Shown here: positions 23,679 through 35,953 of the stretch, one piece after another
Numbering within the stretch: the first letter of the stretch is position 1
How the letters are laid out: each line of letters starts with the position of its first letter
Assembly: GCA_947561715.1 (NCBI GenBank)
Contig: OX387200.1
Coordinates: 15,006,501 to 15,070,500, forward strand
Source: Ascidia mentula
Lineage: Eukaryota > Chordata > Ascidiacea > Phlebobranchia > Ascidiidae
Direction of reading: 5' to 3'
Length of the DNA: 64,000 bases
Notes under the pieces: model-generated
What the model was told of the DNA's origin: nothing
The model's database searches: none
Seen by the model: only the letters and a program-made list of their open reading frames with translations
Made by a program: the position numbers and the translations under genes

Positions 23679-26174
23679 CCGTGTTTATTCTGGCGATCAT
23701 GACCACCTGCCGACTATTTGCAATGACAAGGTAGGAAAACGTTAATAACGCACTTCACGACCAAGCACGGTCCATGGTTGCAGTGTGACGTTCCCTATCA
23801 AACGATAAATCGTGTTTGTGTGCAGACCTTTCGATGTGGTGGGCAGAAAGAGAAGGTTCGGAATGCTTATTGCAATTGCGTGGATTTCCTCAATCGCAAT
23901 AGCGGTCATACCGCTTTTGCCAGTAGTCGACGACAGCTTCATATCGGCGATATGGTAAACCCGATGACAATTTAAGTTATGCCTCAAATAGATGAGATAA
24001 AATCGATATTATCGCGTTTACTGTAATTTTTTAAGTGGTTTAGAAGTACTGTCATTCGCCAGGAACAGAATTATAGTATTACCCTCGTTGTTTTGACTAA
24101 TATGACCTCGTTTTGGATTACGTGATTAACTCAATTGTGTGATGACTTTCCACAGGTACTCCAATAACCCTTACCTTACGAACCCGACAAGGAGTCAGGT
24201 TGAACAGTTCGTTCTCAGACTTCAAACCTTCGACCGTCCAGGAAGTAATCGTTTTTTTCTGCCAAATGGTGCGAGGTAATTGCAGTGCAATATCGGAAAA
24301 TGAATTGCATTCTCAACAACTTGTTATCTTTAAAAAAGTTCTGACTATTTTTTTCGACAAAACAGTATGCTTGGATTCTGTACATAATCGGCAGAACTAA
24401 CCATACCGAAATTAATTGTAACTACTGCCGTAACCATTTAAACAGCGTTTAATAACGTCAGCATTTTGGTTAACTACATTTCCTAACCTGATTTCGACCA
24501 CTCTTGTAAGATTGGGAAAGGGTTTCATGTATTTTTGTGTAGATCATCAACGTGGAATTCACTGACGGAAACCATTGCCAAGTTAAACCCAGCATTCTTG
24601 CCGGAGTTCCACTTCGGCCATTACTCTGCACACGGGGTTTGCCTTCCTCGCATTTTTCCTGATCCGAAATCTGACAGGATGTGGGGATATTCCATGTTCA
24701 TCGTCACCTTAAACTTTTTCGCGTTTTTCTACATGGTGATAGCCTACTGTATCATTTACAGGTAACTGTACATAGCATAGCCGACAACGCAGAAGTAATA
24801 CCATGCTTACGCATCAGTTGGTAGAGCGTTGGGCCTGGTTAGCCCAGGGTCGTGAGTTCAAACTTCACCGGGAGCTTGATTTTTCAGATCTCGCTCTGAC
24901 TTGTCGGGAAAAGTGGCTGATCCAGCTGGGCTGCAATGCCTTGGCTGCGAAGCCTGTGAACCTTAGCATTGCCGACTTTCTGATTAAATTGGTAACTGTA
25001 TAAAAATGTGCGCAAATGATCTTTTTTGCGCACTTCTTTAAATTATGTTCATGATTATCTTTCAACTAAACAATTCAATACTGATGCTGCCAGACATATA
25101 AGACAGCTCTTTTGGTAATAATATTCATAAACGCCAACGTTTTGGTTGCTTTGCAGCATTGCCATATCTTTTATCTGTTCAATATTTCACATGATTTATG
25201 TGGAAACAGTCGTTGATCTTTAAATTATAGGAACAGCAAAAAGGGTTCCAAAGTTTCGGCTACAAGAGGTCGCAGCAACCTCTCTATACTGCAAGTAAAA
25301 ATCGCCAGAATAGTTTTCACCAACTTCTGCTGCTGGATTCCAATTTGCATCATGGCCTTCATGAGTGTCGGGGGTATATAGTAGAAATATTAAAGCGAAC
25401 ATCGCATTTCATAAATTCAGCAAAGTTCATGTTTTTTTAAGTTGTTTTTGTGATCACGTTTAGTTACCCGAATTTTATAAGCGCCGTTTGTAGTTAGGGC
25501 GTAGTGTTTATTATATCAAAATATATGAGGTAAAATGTTTTTCTTCTTACTTCACTTTGTTAATTTCTGAAACCTGTTCGTTTTGTATTCAATTGTTCAT
25601 TAAACAGGCATCACTATACTTGCAGGAACCTCACAAATATAACAGATAAACAAATGCACATGCATGTAATGTCCGCTACAAATATTGATTTGCTTTTTGT
25701 AATTCAATGGGTAATAAAATGAGAAAGTTGTTTTAGGTGTGGCGATGTCTGATGATGCGTATGCAGCCGCAGCCATAATTCTGTTGCCGATCAACAGCGC
25801 CCTCAACCCTTTCCTGTATTCTAAACTTCCTGACACCGCAATGAGAAGAGCTCGTTCAACTCTTCGCAATTCAATGTCACATTCAACTGTTAATAGCAAT
25901 ACAGGCAAGTCCATGGAATAGCATAAGTGCGGTTATACGTGGATAATTGTTACAGTTTACGGTTTTTAATCACTGTTTTTTATTGTAACGTGTTTTGTCA
26001 AACTTGGATCTCAAAAGTTGAACAAATAACTTATCCGCTTGTCTCTCAATTTATTTAGAACATAAACCCTGACCAAATCCCCCAAAATATATACTTCTTA
26101 TTGCTGTAGGTACCAGAAGAACAATTGTGTCGTCAGTGACGTACAACAAGCCCAATTTTGACACAGCAGTGTGA
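23679..26174 (+). pseudogene. Receptor D: 5'-truncated copy of receptor C 3' exons
   Basis: Lacks signal peptide, LDLa array, TM1, TM2 and half of TM3. Retained pieces are the tail of the TM3 exon (to 23730), then exons 23826-23954, 24156-24275, 24543-24761, 25231-25373, 25737 onward and tail exon 26110-26174. All keep length, phase and open frames, and there are no stops. It differs from C by about eight amino acids, such as Y to H in the second loop and T to A just before TM7, and ends FDTAV. With no start or upstream exons it cannot encode a receptor alone, but receptor C 5' exons could splice into it. Confidence 0.85.
24786..24976 (+). mobile_element. tRNA-Thr-like SINE insertion
   Basis: Insertion of about 191 bases in the TM5-TM6 intron, present in copy 2 and absent from the same place in copy 1 (19910-19925). 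It is flanked by a near-perfect 12-base target-site duplication, AGCATAGCCGAC (24774-24785) and AGCATTGCCGAC (24965-24976). The head folds like a tRNA: D-arm region CAGTTGGTAGAGCG; anticodon stem TGGGC/GCCCA around loop CTGGTTA (anticodon GGT, Thr); T-arm GTGAGTTCAAACTTCAC, which is the B box. The acceptor stem does not pair. No poly(A) tail is seen. Confidence 0.85.
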
Positions 26175-26559
26175 TTTCTATGTAACGACTGCATGATTTT
26201 ACTGTAAACCTGTGTTGCATGCCTTCAATATAAAATATACCCTTGTTGAAATTAAGCAGCAATGCTGTGCAATTATAACCATATGATCCCTCCAGTGTTC
26301 CAGCGATATAACCAAACCATATTTTATCGGCATGTTGCTCACCAAAAACATCATGCAATTGGAACGTCGGTCACTTTGCTACAGAAGTACAAACCTGACA
26401 TTCAAATTGCAGTTTTTGTCACTACTTGTTTGAAATCGATGGATGAAAATTGAGTCCGTCGCCTCCAGTAGTACAGAGGGAGACGTCATATCCAAACTAT
26501 TTCGGGAGCCTTTTATTCCGCGCAAAGCACATTTAAAACAGTGTGTGTGCGTGTGAGTG

Positions 26560-26565
26560 AATAAA
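26560..26565 (+). terminator. Poly(A) signal, receptor D copy
   Basis: AATAAA following the same GT-rich run as in copy 1. It lies less than 50 bases from a - strand AATAAA that may serve VANGL, so the two transcription units would end tail to tail. Confidence 0.5.
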
Positions 26566-26606
26566 AATACAACTTGTCGCATCTAATACAGGGAGAGGGA
26601 TTACTC

Positions 26607-26612
26607 TTTATT
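26607..26612 (-). terminator. Candidate VANGL poly(A) signal
   Basis: TTTATT on the + strand (AATAAA on -), about 850 bases beyond the VANGL stop codon at 27463. A second TTTATT stands at 26512-26517. In copy 1 the matching position is the weaker variant ATTAAA. Confidence 0.4.
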
Positions 26613-27462
26613 GGGGATTTGTACATTTTGCTTCGGCCCCAAAACCTAGTTGCGGGGATAATAAAACACGTCAAAAAAATAAGAGGCATCGTTTGCGATC
26701 CACAAAGATAGAAAAGCTTCTGTACAACTGACCAATGCCTACCAACCGAAACGAAGTGCTATCTTCAGTCAAGGGGCTACATTTGGCAGCAGTCGATCGG
26801 AGCTTTAAGGCGAAACCAAAGCAGAATGGCACTCGATGTAAAAAGGAAATAATATCATTCGGTTAAGTCGCCCGTGGCTGTGGTTTGGAAATAGAAAAAA
26901 GAAACTCGACAATAAAAAAGCGACGAAGCACGATGGTTATCTGTACCACTTATACGGGAATAGGTCAAATGAACGTATGGAAAGTTTTCGTGATAAAGGT
27001 TCTCAGAATAACACGATCAAAGAAAAATTACAAAACTTACTTTAGTGTTACAATACACGGGTTCGAATAGATATCGTGGAAAAAAGCTAAGAGACAGATT
27101 TGATTTATCGATGTTTGCGACATTCGCAAAATTCCCAATTGCACTTCAAAGACTTCTACACTGCCGAGAAACATCTGCAGCTATATAAAATGTTTTAAAA
27201 AAACGTTAAATTCCTAAAGCAACCAAGTTCACACGGAGGAAAATATCGCACTTGTTTTTGCACCAGGAAGTTTGCACAAACGCCGAATTCGAGCAGAATT
27301 AATCAGAAAAAAAAACTAGTTTCTCGTGCGCTACGCAATCTCATTGAGGAAAGACCACGCGTTCCAAGCCTGTCGTCCCGCTCTGTTGCGCCACCGGGCG
27401 GCGTTGGTAGGTTGCTACGGGCAACGCCGCGCGATTGTCACTGGTTGCGAACGCTGTCGACG

Positions 27463-30400
27463 TCACACCGACGTTTCGCTCTGCATCTGCAGCACGAATC
27501 GGTGTGTGGATGAGTCTACGACAACCTCTTGAAGGCGAACTCGCGGCAGGCGACGAGCCGTGACGACAAGGGAGTAGTTGGGTTGATTGAGACGGAACAC
27601 GCTGCCATCCTGAAGGATCAACAAAAATGCGTGACTCATTACGTCTGGTGTTAATATTGGACGAGGGACAAATAGTTCTGTGGCCCAAGCTTGTTGACCC
27701 CTGGTCGTTTTTAGCTATGCGTTTGTAATTACGCTGCAGACAAAAATGTCAGATATGTGCCTTACAAAACAAACTTCTTAAATTTCAGCAATCAAGGTTA
27801 GACGAACACATACACCTAGTTTAAGTGATCACAAATATCATATGACACGAGAACGTTGATCCAAGATTGTATTTTGTGGAATATTGTGTCCCAAGTTGTT
27901 CAGAGCTGCTGAAACGTGATTGCTGACAAACATACCTGCAGCATATTGACGAGGGGTTCGTCGCTCACCAATTCCCACTGGGACGAGTCCTGGCGCGGTT
28001 CGTAAGTCAGGGAAGGCCCCGGGTGCAAGAACCTGATCAGAAATAAAAACTGATTAGATATCGGTCGAATCGCGCTAACCCAAATGGTGTTTGCTTGCAA
28101 ATATACACGTGGTTGCACAAGCGTGCACGGAAAGAAGCATGGAAAATATAACCTGGCAAACAAAGTCAGGTTTTCGAGAAACTTGTGTAACCGACCGACG
28201 GCAGACGTACCCCTAATTTTGTGCAATTATGTGTGACGTCTGCCGCATCAAGTTACAATTTAAACACGTGAAACTGCAACTTGCGTACAAACTGATTTTG
28301 AAGTCTCACTTGGTTGAGGCGAGGCATGAACCGAATTAAAGCTTTTCAAAAATCTAAAATTGTGTTTCAAATTCTCCTATTAAATTATTTCAAAAGTAAA
28401 CCTTAATAACGCAATTTCAAAATAGCTGGCACAACATAGCCGGAAACCAATTAATATTAGCACAAGATCAGCTTGGTGGGTTTCATCCCTCACCACACGA
28501 CTCATCTTAAAAGGTATGTTAAACTCCGTACCAGTTATTCTACACAAATCCCCTGGGTTAAACAGTATGGCCATGCGTAAAAGGTTACGTCAAGTGCCGC
28601 TTTAAAGGATAAATGCGGCGCACACAGTGATATATGGAAAGACGGAATAACAACACAAGTTTGGCTCGATGGTGGTTCTAGCTTACTCAATGTAAAGCCA
28701 CAAAACGCTCGTGGCGCACTGGCATGATGAATTGGACACTCGACTTACTTCTCGAGGAATGCTTTCGGTGTCATATCGTTCCTTACACAGAAAGAAAGAT
28801 GTTTCAGAATGCCGTCTATTTCGTAATGTTGGTGTTGTCGGGTTGTGCGAAGATATTTCTGAAGCGACCGAGCAAGGGCTGGAAAGATTGCCTGCGCAAA
28901 ACGCGTTGGTGACAATGCGTTAATATGGTTTGGCAACAAGTTAATTGGCACCAAATGTTATACCATGGTGCGCTAATGGGTTACTTGGGAAGGTTCTAAC
29001 AAAACTACACAAGTTCATCACGATCGTTAAAAATAATATAACATAAGTTTCGAAATAAATGAAACAGCGTTTTGTGAGCAATGCCTTCCATGAAATAAAT
29101 CCTATCTGGCCTTTTCAGCAGTGACATTATTAATACTTTTAAGCGATTTGGCCCCAGGGCCACAAGTTATACCTTGGACGCTCCTTCCGGGTCCATCACA
29201 GCCTCAGATCCTTTTCCTTTGCTGATTTCCTGTTCGCTCGCCCGACGGATATGCGTAAAAGCGTCCTCGGTCGCAGCAACCAACCTGCGAAAGGAAAAAG
29301 CAAACCGTAATCACACGATCAAGTTACTGTTGTGGGGCCAGGCGTCTTCCATTTTCGCCGCCGGTCTGTTCATTTTAAGGCCCCGGCGCTCGTCAGAAAA
29401 TTTTCGTCTCAATTTTCGCGCTCGCTTTTTCTGGTAAGCGATAGTTGGCGCGCGAGCAAGCCTTTCTAACCCAGTGAGCAACTTGATAGCCGCATGTTTG
29501 AGTTAGAGCACGCGGCCGCGGCCTAAGAGGGAACACAAACCGCCATTCGTGTTTACGAGTTGGTTCGGGTCCCCGGCGTGTAGATATGCATATACGGGCA
29601 TTATGTCTTCTGAGATGTGGACTTGATTGCGTCAGGATCTGACCGCATATAAACAACAGCCGGTTTATGTTTGTCGGTAAGTTCGCAGTAAAGAGGTCGT
29701 GACATCGGCCCGCGAGGCAAGGTGTTTAACACAGCTTTCACATGCTGTAGGCTTTTAATCTTGTGTAAGCTTTTGAGCGTTACTGGGTCAGTTTCAAAAC
29801 CAGCATTGCGTTTGTATTTACTAAACAACGCGAAGTTGACTTGTCTACCCTGTTCAATTGGACGAAACTATTTCTGTTTAAACAGATTTAAAAACTTAAG
29901 AGGGAACAGATTAATCAATACTTTAGGCCGAAACGATGGTGCACTAGACAGTAGCAAAGCACGGCAGAATACATCTTGTAATCCATTGGTTATTATTACA
30001 AGCGGTCACGTAACGCTTAACAATTCTGTCGAAAGCCCGCAACAAGTTAGCAGCGGGAGCGCATTCCGCAACTTGATCCATGTCGATGTTTCAGGACAAT
30101 TCTGCGTAGATATCTCCATGAACGCCATTACGGGATTACTTAGCGCGGCGGACGATTTAGCAAATCGCGTAAACATGTAATTTCCCACACCTGGCTTTTC
30201 TTTTCCTGATCCGTCTCTCATATTCAGCTTCTTCGTAATACCGTTCGTTGTGTCCTGCGTCGCGTCGTCTGGCCACGGCCGCTATGATGGCTTGGTGCGT
30301 CATCCCATGGGATTCGTTGCCTGGTTGACCTGCGTTAAGAACATGGGAATGAAAACGACAGGATTTTGAAAGTGAGGCAATTGCAGCAATAGCACAAGGA

Positions 30401-33400
30401 AGCATTTACAAACAAAACTCCTACAGCAGAATCCATTTGTTTTTATTTTTTGGCTGAATTGTATTTTTGTTTGTGGCTGTTCTGTAAGACAACTTTATTT
30501 CGTCAGAGAACGAAATTTTATCTTTGATACTCATTCAAATGTTGGTTTAGGCCTCACAAACGCGGGAAGATTACGGTTATCAACACGAAGTAGGGTTATG
30601 ATCGCCATTACATCATCGTATTCAGTTGGTTTTATAACTATAGCCAACCATGACTCCAAGTTAATTAATGTTGCTTATTTTTTTTTTACAAACACCGTTT
30701 TGTTAAAAGCAAATATCTTATCTGATGGACATATCGCATTTCTATACCCTACATACCTTAAAAGGGCCGCTACCATCGGTATTTTGTGGCGTTGTAATGC
30801 TACATCAAGCCCAACCCACAGTAAAAGCCATAGTGAGCACGTACCCCTTCACAGCCCCAGTACTTCCCTATTCGCAAAACCGCGAATTGAACGCACGGTT
30901 GCACTTCATTATCACAGGCTTTTTGGTGGAGGACGGTCTTAAGAATGTGAATGGCTGTGGAAAGGACCCGTGCGTAACCCGGCATGAGACCTCTACAATG
31001 ACGTGGATTGGACCACCACCGCGGACACAAACCAACTACATTGTTGTATCAATATTTACGCCGACAACTTTTTGGAGTGCTAAAAAAACTAAGCGAAACC
31101 CATACCCCGGCAACGATAGAGTGGGTCAACTTTGTGGGTCGCAGCCTATAGTACTGGTGGTAAAGGGTCAACTTTGGTTGTCTATGATAGCTGGAAATTT
31201 CAACTATACGCTGTATTTATTTGGTTTAACCTGTTTCATATAAACATGGTTGTACTTAAACTCGGCCTTTCCAGCATACTTGGTATTATCTGAGTGTGCA
31301 GAATAAACACAATTTTTCCATTACATCGTTTCGCATTTTACCACCCAAAAATTACAAGTACAATGCTAACACAGTACTAGGGTTTGTTACTGAAAAGCAA
31401 CCCCACACTAACTCCACCGGAGTGTTTTGCCCAAAATGAATTTTTTTGTTACCTTGTGGTACAGCGCGCCCGTCGAGTCGGTTTCAAGTTAACCCAAAAA
31501 GGCGACCCTGGGAGCACTACCAGCAAAATTCGTCGATCTGTCAACCCAAGTCGCGACTAAAGCAACAACACTCCCGTCGGTAAGTTGATACGTTGACGCA
31601 TCAAGCGCAGAAGTCAGGAACAGTCGCAACACAGCAGAAACGCGGTCGCCATCCACGGTATCCAGTTACTGCCGGGCGAGCTTCTACCACCACAGCAAAC
31701 TTAACTAACCGTCGACGTTGTATACTTGGAAGGATTGACTGTTGATTTGCTTCATGCGGGAACTGCGCGACGGGATGCGCATTAGGGCTGGGTTGTAGAC
31801 CGGGAAATCGCAGTAGTACTTTTCGAGGACCCACACCGAGCAACGCTGGATACTGCGGAAAGAACGCGGTCGGTAACAATATTTTTCTTGAGCGTGACGA
31901 GACATCCTGAGTGCGATTTACGAAAGCACAAACAACAGACGTGAAGGGTGATGTGTTTGCATTACAAATATACGGCATTCGTGCGTAAGCACTTTTTCTA
32001 TTCTGACTGTAGCTTGTGTGCAATCCTGTATACGTCTATGGAAGGTTAAGTGTATGAAAGTTATTGGCACAGAGCCTCAAGAGAATATTAATAGACATCC
32101 TTCTTGGCTTTAAGCCTCAGAGACCAACCAACTATAAGTAAATATGAAGCAAACGACTGAAAACAGCAAATCAGGATGTTTGCATGACACATATCTATAT
32201 TTTCCTGTGGCTTATAGGCATATTAAACAATTTATCTTATGTTTATTCAATAGGAAAGGTACAGTAAACTTATAATAACCAATTTTTTTTTGAGCAAAAC
32301 CCCATAAAAAACTGGTTCAGACACAATCCATATACATTTAACACCAGTCTACCTACCTAAGGTCGCCTATGGTATAAAACTTCCGTTCGCCATCAGTTGT
32401 GCGGATTACTTCCAGAACAAATGTGCTTTGTAAATTACGAAGTTCCAGCAATGCCAATGAGAGGTAGTGCAACCAAAGTAAACTGTTTGTTAGCTTTCCA
32501 GCATAACCCACAATGGACTAAAAAAAACAAATGAATAATATGTTAACATGTAGGTGCATCAAATGGAACAAGTTAATTTCAGCATGTACAGCTTAAGGAA
32601 TATCAAAGTGGAGTGCTACATAAGTGGGGATGCATTCAAGCATAAAATCCCATTCAAAAGTGGTGTACAGATTATCTGCCTCCAGTCATTTGATTTAGCT
32701 ACTTTAATACCTCAAATCCAGACTATACAGGCAATAAATAGCAGGCTTTTCACGCATAGCTGTGAATGTAATAAAGGCGCAAGCCTGGCCCAGACAGGTC
32801 AACAGCACAGTGCTGTTCAGGGTTTTTAGGGAATTGACAAAGGAAAATCCAAATATTGACACAGAGGTTTGCCAATACTGTGAACGTTTGCTCTTGCCTG
32901 GACCTTGTTTTCTTCTGGTGACTTTCAAAAACACAACCATTGATCGATTGATAGTATGATGAGTGCAAATGATGTGTGAGCTTACAACCTTATATCATTT
33001 TGGCCAAAATTCGCTACAAATGATCAATTATTCATATACAAGTGCAGAAGCACACGATAACTTTCTAAGCCAAAAACCTAATATTACCTGGTAGTCCCTT
33101 TCCTTTTCTTCGAGAATCCACACAACATAAAACAGCCAGTACGTCAAAGTAACAAGAAGTACTAAAACCATAATGAGTGCCCTATAAAAAAGTAGAATTA
33201 TTTGTACACACATATCATTGTAACTGACACTGCAAGGTACGTTAAGCAGTGTTATGTTAACATCAGACATGCTAATCTACCCAATGTCATACAGATATGA
33301 CAAATACCTGAACATAAATACACGAGGCATGCTTGTCCTCTGTGGCCTGAAGAAAATTGCCCATGACAAGATTAGCAGGATAAGAAGATTGAATGCCATG

Positions 33401-35953
33401 TCTATCAAAGATCCCTGTACGTAAAGTAAAGGTTTACATGGTTGTAATGTTTACTGTGCAGTTAACTTGTTAAGACAATATGACACGTAAGACATATAAC
33501 CATTAGCTTTGGGAAAAGCTTTTGCAGAAAGCTGACCTACCTTGCACACTGTCCCACAGGTCATCTCATTATTGTCAAGTATTTTTGGGATAACCACAAA
33601 GGCAATAGGTGTTACATAGGAAAGAAAGGCAAACAATACTGTGGCCACAAAACCACAATCATGAAATCCAGCAGAAGATTGAACATCCTGAAAAAAACAT
33701 CTATCCAATTATCACAAGCCGATTGTAAGATAAAAGATGAATATATATTTATGATGTAAATTTCATTGTTGTGTTTACTAATATACACATGGTGTTTATC
33801 ATGAAAACTCAGAGGTTGGATTGGGTTCACGTAAAGCAAAGGCATAATACATCAGGGAAAATCATCAAAGACATTAAAAAAAAATTCTCAGCTAGAATAA
33901 TTGCTGAAACCTAAACCTGGGGCGGAAATTGTGAAATTGAATAACAGGGTGGAAATTTATCAAAGGTATATTTTATTTGTGCATTCATACCTTTTTTAGT
34001 TTGGCCAGTGATTCATTACTCAGCTGTGTGAGGTCAGTTGTTCCTGATATAAAAGTATTTGTTTCTCCCCAGTTGTCATCCTGCAAACAGCGGTAAATTG
34101 TTAGTCACTCAAATCATGTTTCAAAGAAAGCCATAACAATATTTTGAGAAGCCCAATTCAACTCCATACAAACAAAAAACAGCCAATGCGAGGATTATAT
34201 CCCTATAGGATGTAATAAAATTAAAACAACTTCCTCTACGAATGAATTTGTTTCCTTTTAAAATTTAAATTATATTTTGGACAGATTTGTAGCTAAAACA
34301 TGAATGAATACCAGCAGTGAAACACTTGGCGCTGCTGGCTGGTTTCAAGTGGCCATTCAATAGAGTAGCAGTGTAAGCTGCCGCTGGGATTAAAAGTAAA
34401 CCATGTGAAGAGGGATAAGTCACACAGTTGACAATGCCACTGTGGCCAGGCTGTTTCTCCAACATAGCTTTATACTTGTGTGGCCTATTGGCGCGCTTTA
34501 GGTAAACTATCGTAATATTTTGTTATTTTAGGAAATAATTAGTAATGTTACTTCTCTGAGCAGAACCCTTTGAAACTATTTTGATTAAAAACTTTTTAAA
34601 CTTGAAACATATACCTCAGGCATGTTAACAACTGCTTCTTCATCACCTCTGTTCATGTGCCTTCCATCCATGGGAGGAGTTTTAATTGTAACAGTTTTCT
34701 CGGCTGTTAGAAATGTTTTTGTTCAAAGGTAAATTGTTTTTGTTGAAACTAGCAAAGACCCAATTAAAAATTAAAAGCAAGGCATCTTACATGGCAAAAA
34801 CAGCATTTAGTCACAATACATTATTCTAATTACATTTTTCACAGTCCAAGATGCTTTTACATGCTTCACTGTTTTTAATCGCTTACAAACTTTTGCTGCA
34901 TGACGTCAGTTAAAAAAAGATAATATTCACAAAAAAATAGACACAAATGTGTAAAACATTTAGCCAATGTAAAAAAAAACACACACAGCTTGTATGAGAA
35001 TGAGAGCAATACTTTTTTTCAAATGTTTGCCATAAAACCACATCATTAGCTATGTCAATAACAAAAACAATATGACAAATTGACATTGGTGTGTCAACTA
35101 CAGGTCATTTTCATTGCTTTACAGAAGTTTCGGGTATGCAAAACTCTTTAGTATCTACTTAAGGTTCATTTTGACATTGACCATAGTTTCAAGTTTCAAC
35201 TAATACAAATGTTCAAATTGTTTTATTTAAGTTTTGGTTGAGAACTAAATACTAAAGGTACAACATGCCAATTACAGACAATATATTTACAGATACCTCA
35301 CTATCAAATTGCCCATTTAAAAACTATGCACGCACCAAATTGGCAACACATTCCGAACACCATCATGCAAAATGCCAACCCTTAGGTCGCAGTACACAGG
35401 AAAAGTGTGGCTTTAAACTTGAATATGTTTGAAACAGTTTAAACGACCATGGGATGTATGTGCTAAAAGCTTGACAATGTGTTGCAGATGGTTATCTTTA
35501 TGTTGGCATAGCTAGGGGCTATAATTCAAACTTGAGATGATCTGATAGCCATGAAAGGTGGCTCCACCTCAATGTTTGACGGATTGATTTGTCGCCTGGC
35601 TGCTGTTATTGGCAGTAGGTATGCATGCAACCTTGTTTAGGGCAATTTCTCGGCCATCATGCAATGTTTGTGGTTAGGCCTTGCTCTTTCATTCCCATAC
35701 AAACCTGCGCTGTCATCTGGGTCAATGCTACTACCTCGACCATGATGTTTCTTTCTGTGGTCCCTGTTGCGATGTCTCCGGTGTCTTGACCTCTCAGACC
35801 TATACAAAGAAAAAGCAATATGTTGTACAGGTAAAAGATTCGATTTTTCTCTGTCGTAGATTAGTTGCAATTTTAGCTTTTTGCAGTTGCATTACTCGAC
35901 CTGTTTGTGTTGACAGAATATTCAGATTCGTTGTCAAGTCGATCTGTATCCAT
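27463..35953 (-). CDS. VANGL: Van Gogh-like planar cell polarity protein (VANGL/Strabismus)
   Basis: Core planar-cell-polarity membrane protein that recruits Prickle and Dishevelled partners at one side of the cell. Fourteen coding exons give about 538 aa (human VANGL2 is 521): 35901-35953, 35705-35799, 34615-34703, 33991-34080, 33541-33687, 33308-33414, 33088-33181, 32357-32517, 31710-31852, 30191-30329, 29173-29284, 28749-28891, 27936-28032, 27463-27609. Every intron phase matches. Visible signs are the start [13 protein letters not shown], a basic [13 protein letters not shown] run, DDNWGET, four membrane segments in exons 5-8, [60 protein letters not shown], and the PDZ-binding C-terminus QSETSV. 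The exon 1 donor (GTCGAG) is weak. Exons 13-14 are also present as an orphan copy at 22420-22989. Full length and intact. Confidence 0.97.

Larger units (their letters stand above)
23679..28720. repeat. Tandem duplication unit, copy 2 (about 5.04 kb)
   Basis: Second copy of the 18809-23678 unit, about 170 bases longer, mainly because of a roughly 190-base SINE at 24786-24976. The junction is abrupt, with at most 1 base of shared sequence. It supplies the last two exons of the full-length VANGL gene and a headless set of receptor exons. Confidence 0.93.

Noticed and set aside
24805..24875. Functional tRNA-Thr gene
   Set aside because: D, anticodon and T arms fold, but the acceptor stem does not pair. 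The segment is the head of a longer insertion with target-site duplications, so it is a SINE.
29722..30180. 152-codon open frame on the + strand
   Set aside because: Sits in the VANGL intron antisense to the gene, without recognisable features; chance frame.
30725..31243. 172-codon open frame on the + strand
   Set aside because: Lies in a VANGL intron on the opposite strand, has no domain or codon pattern, and is not needed by any model.
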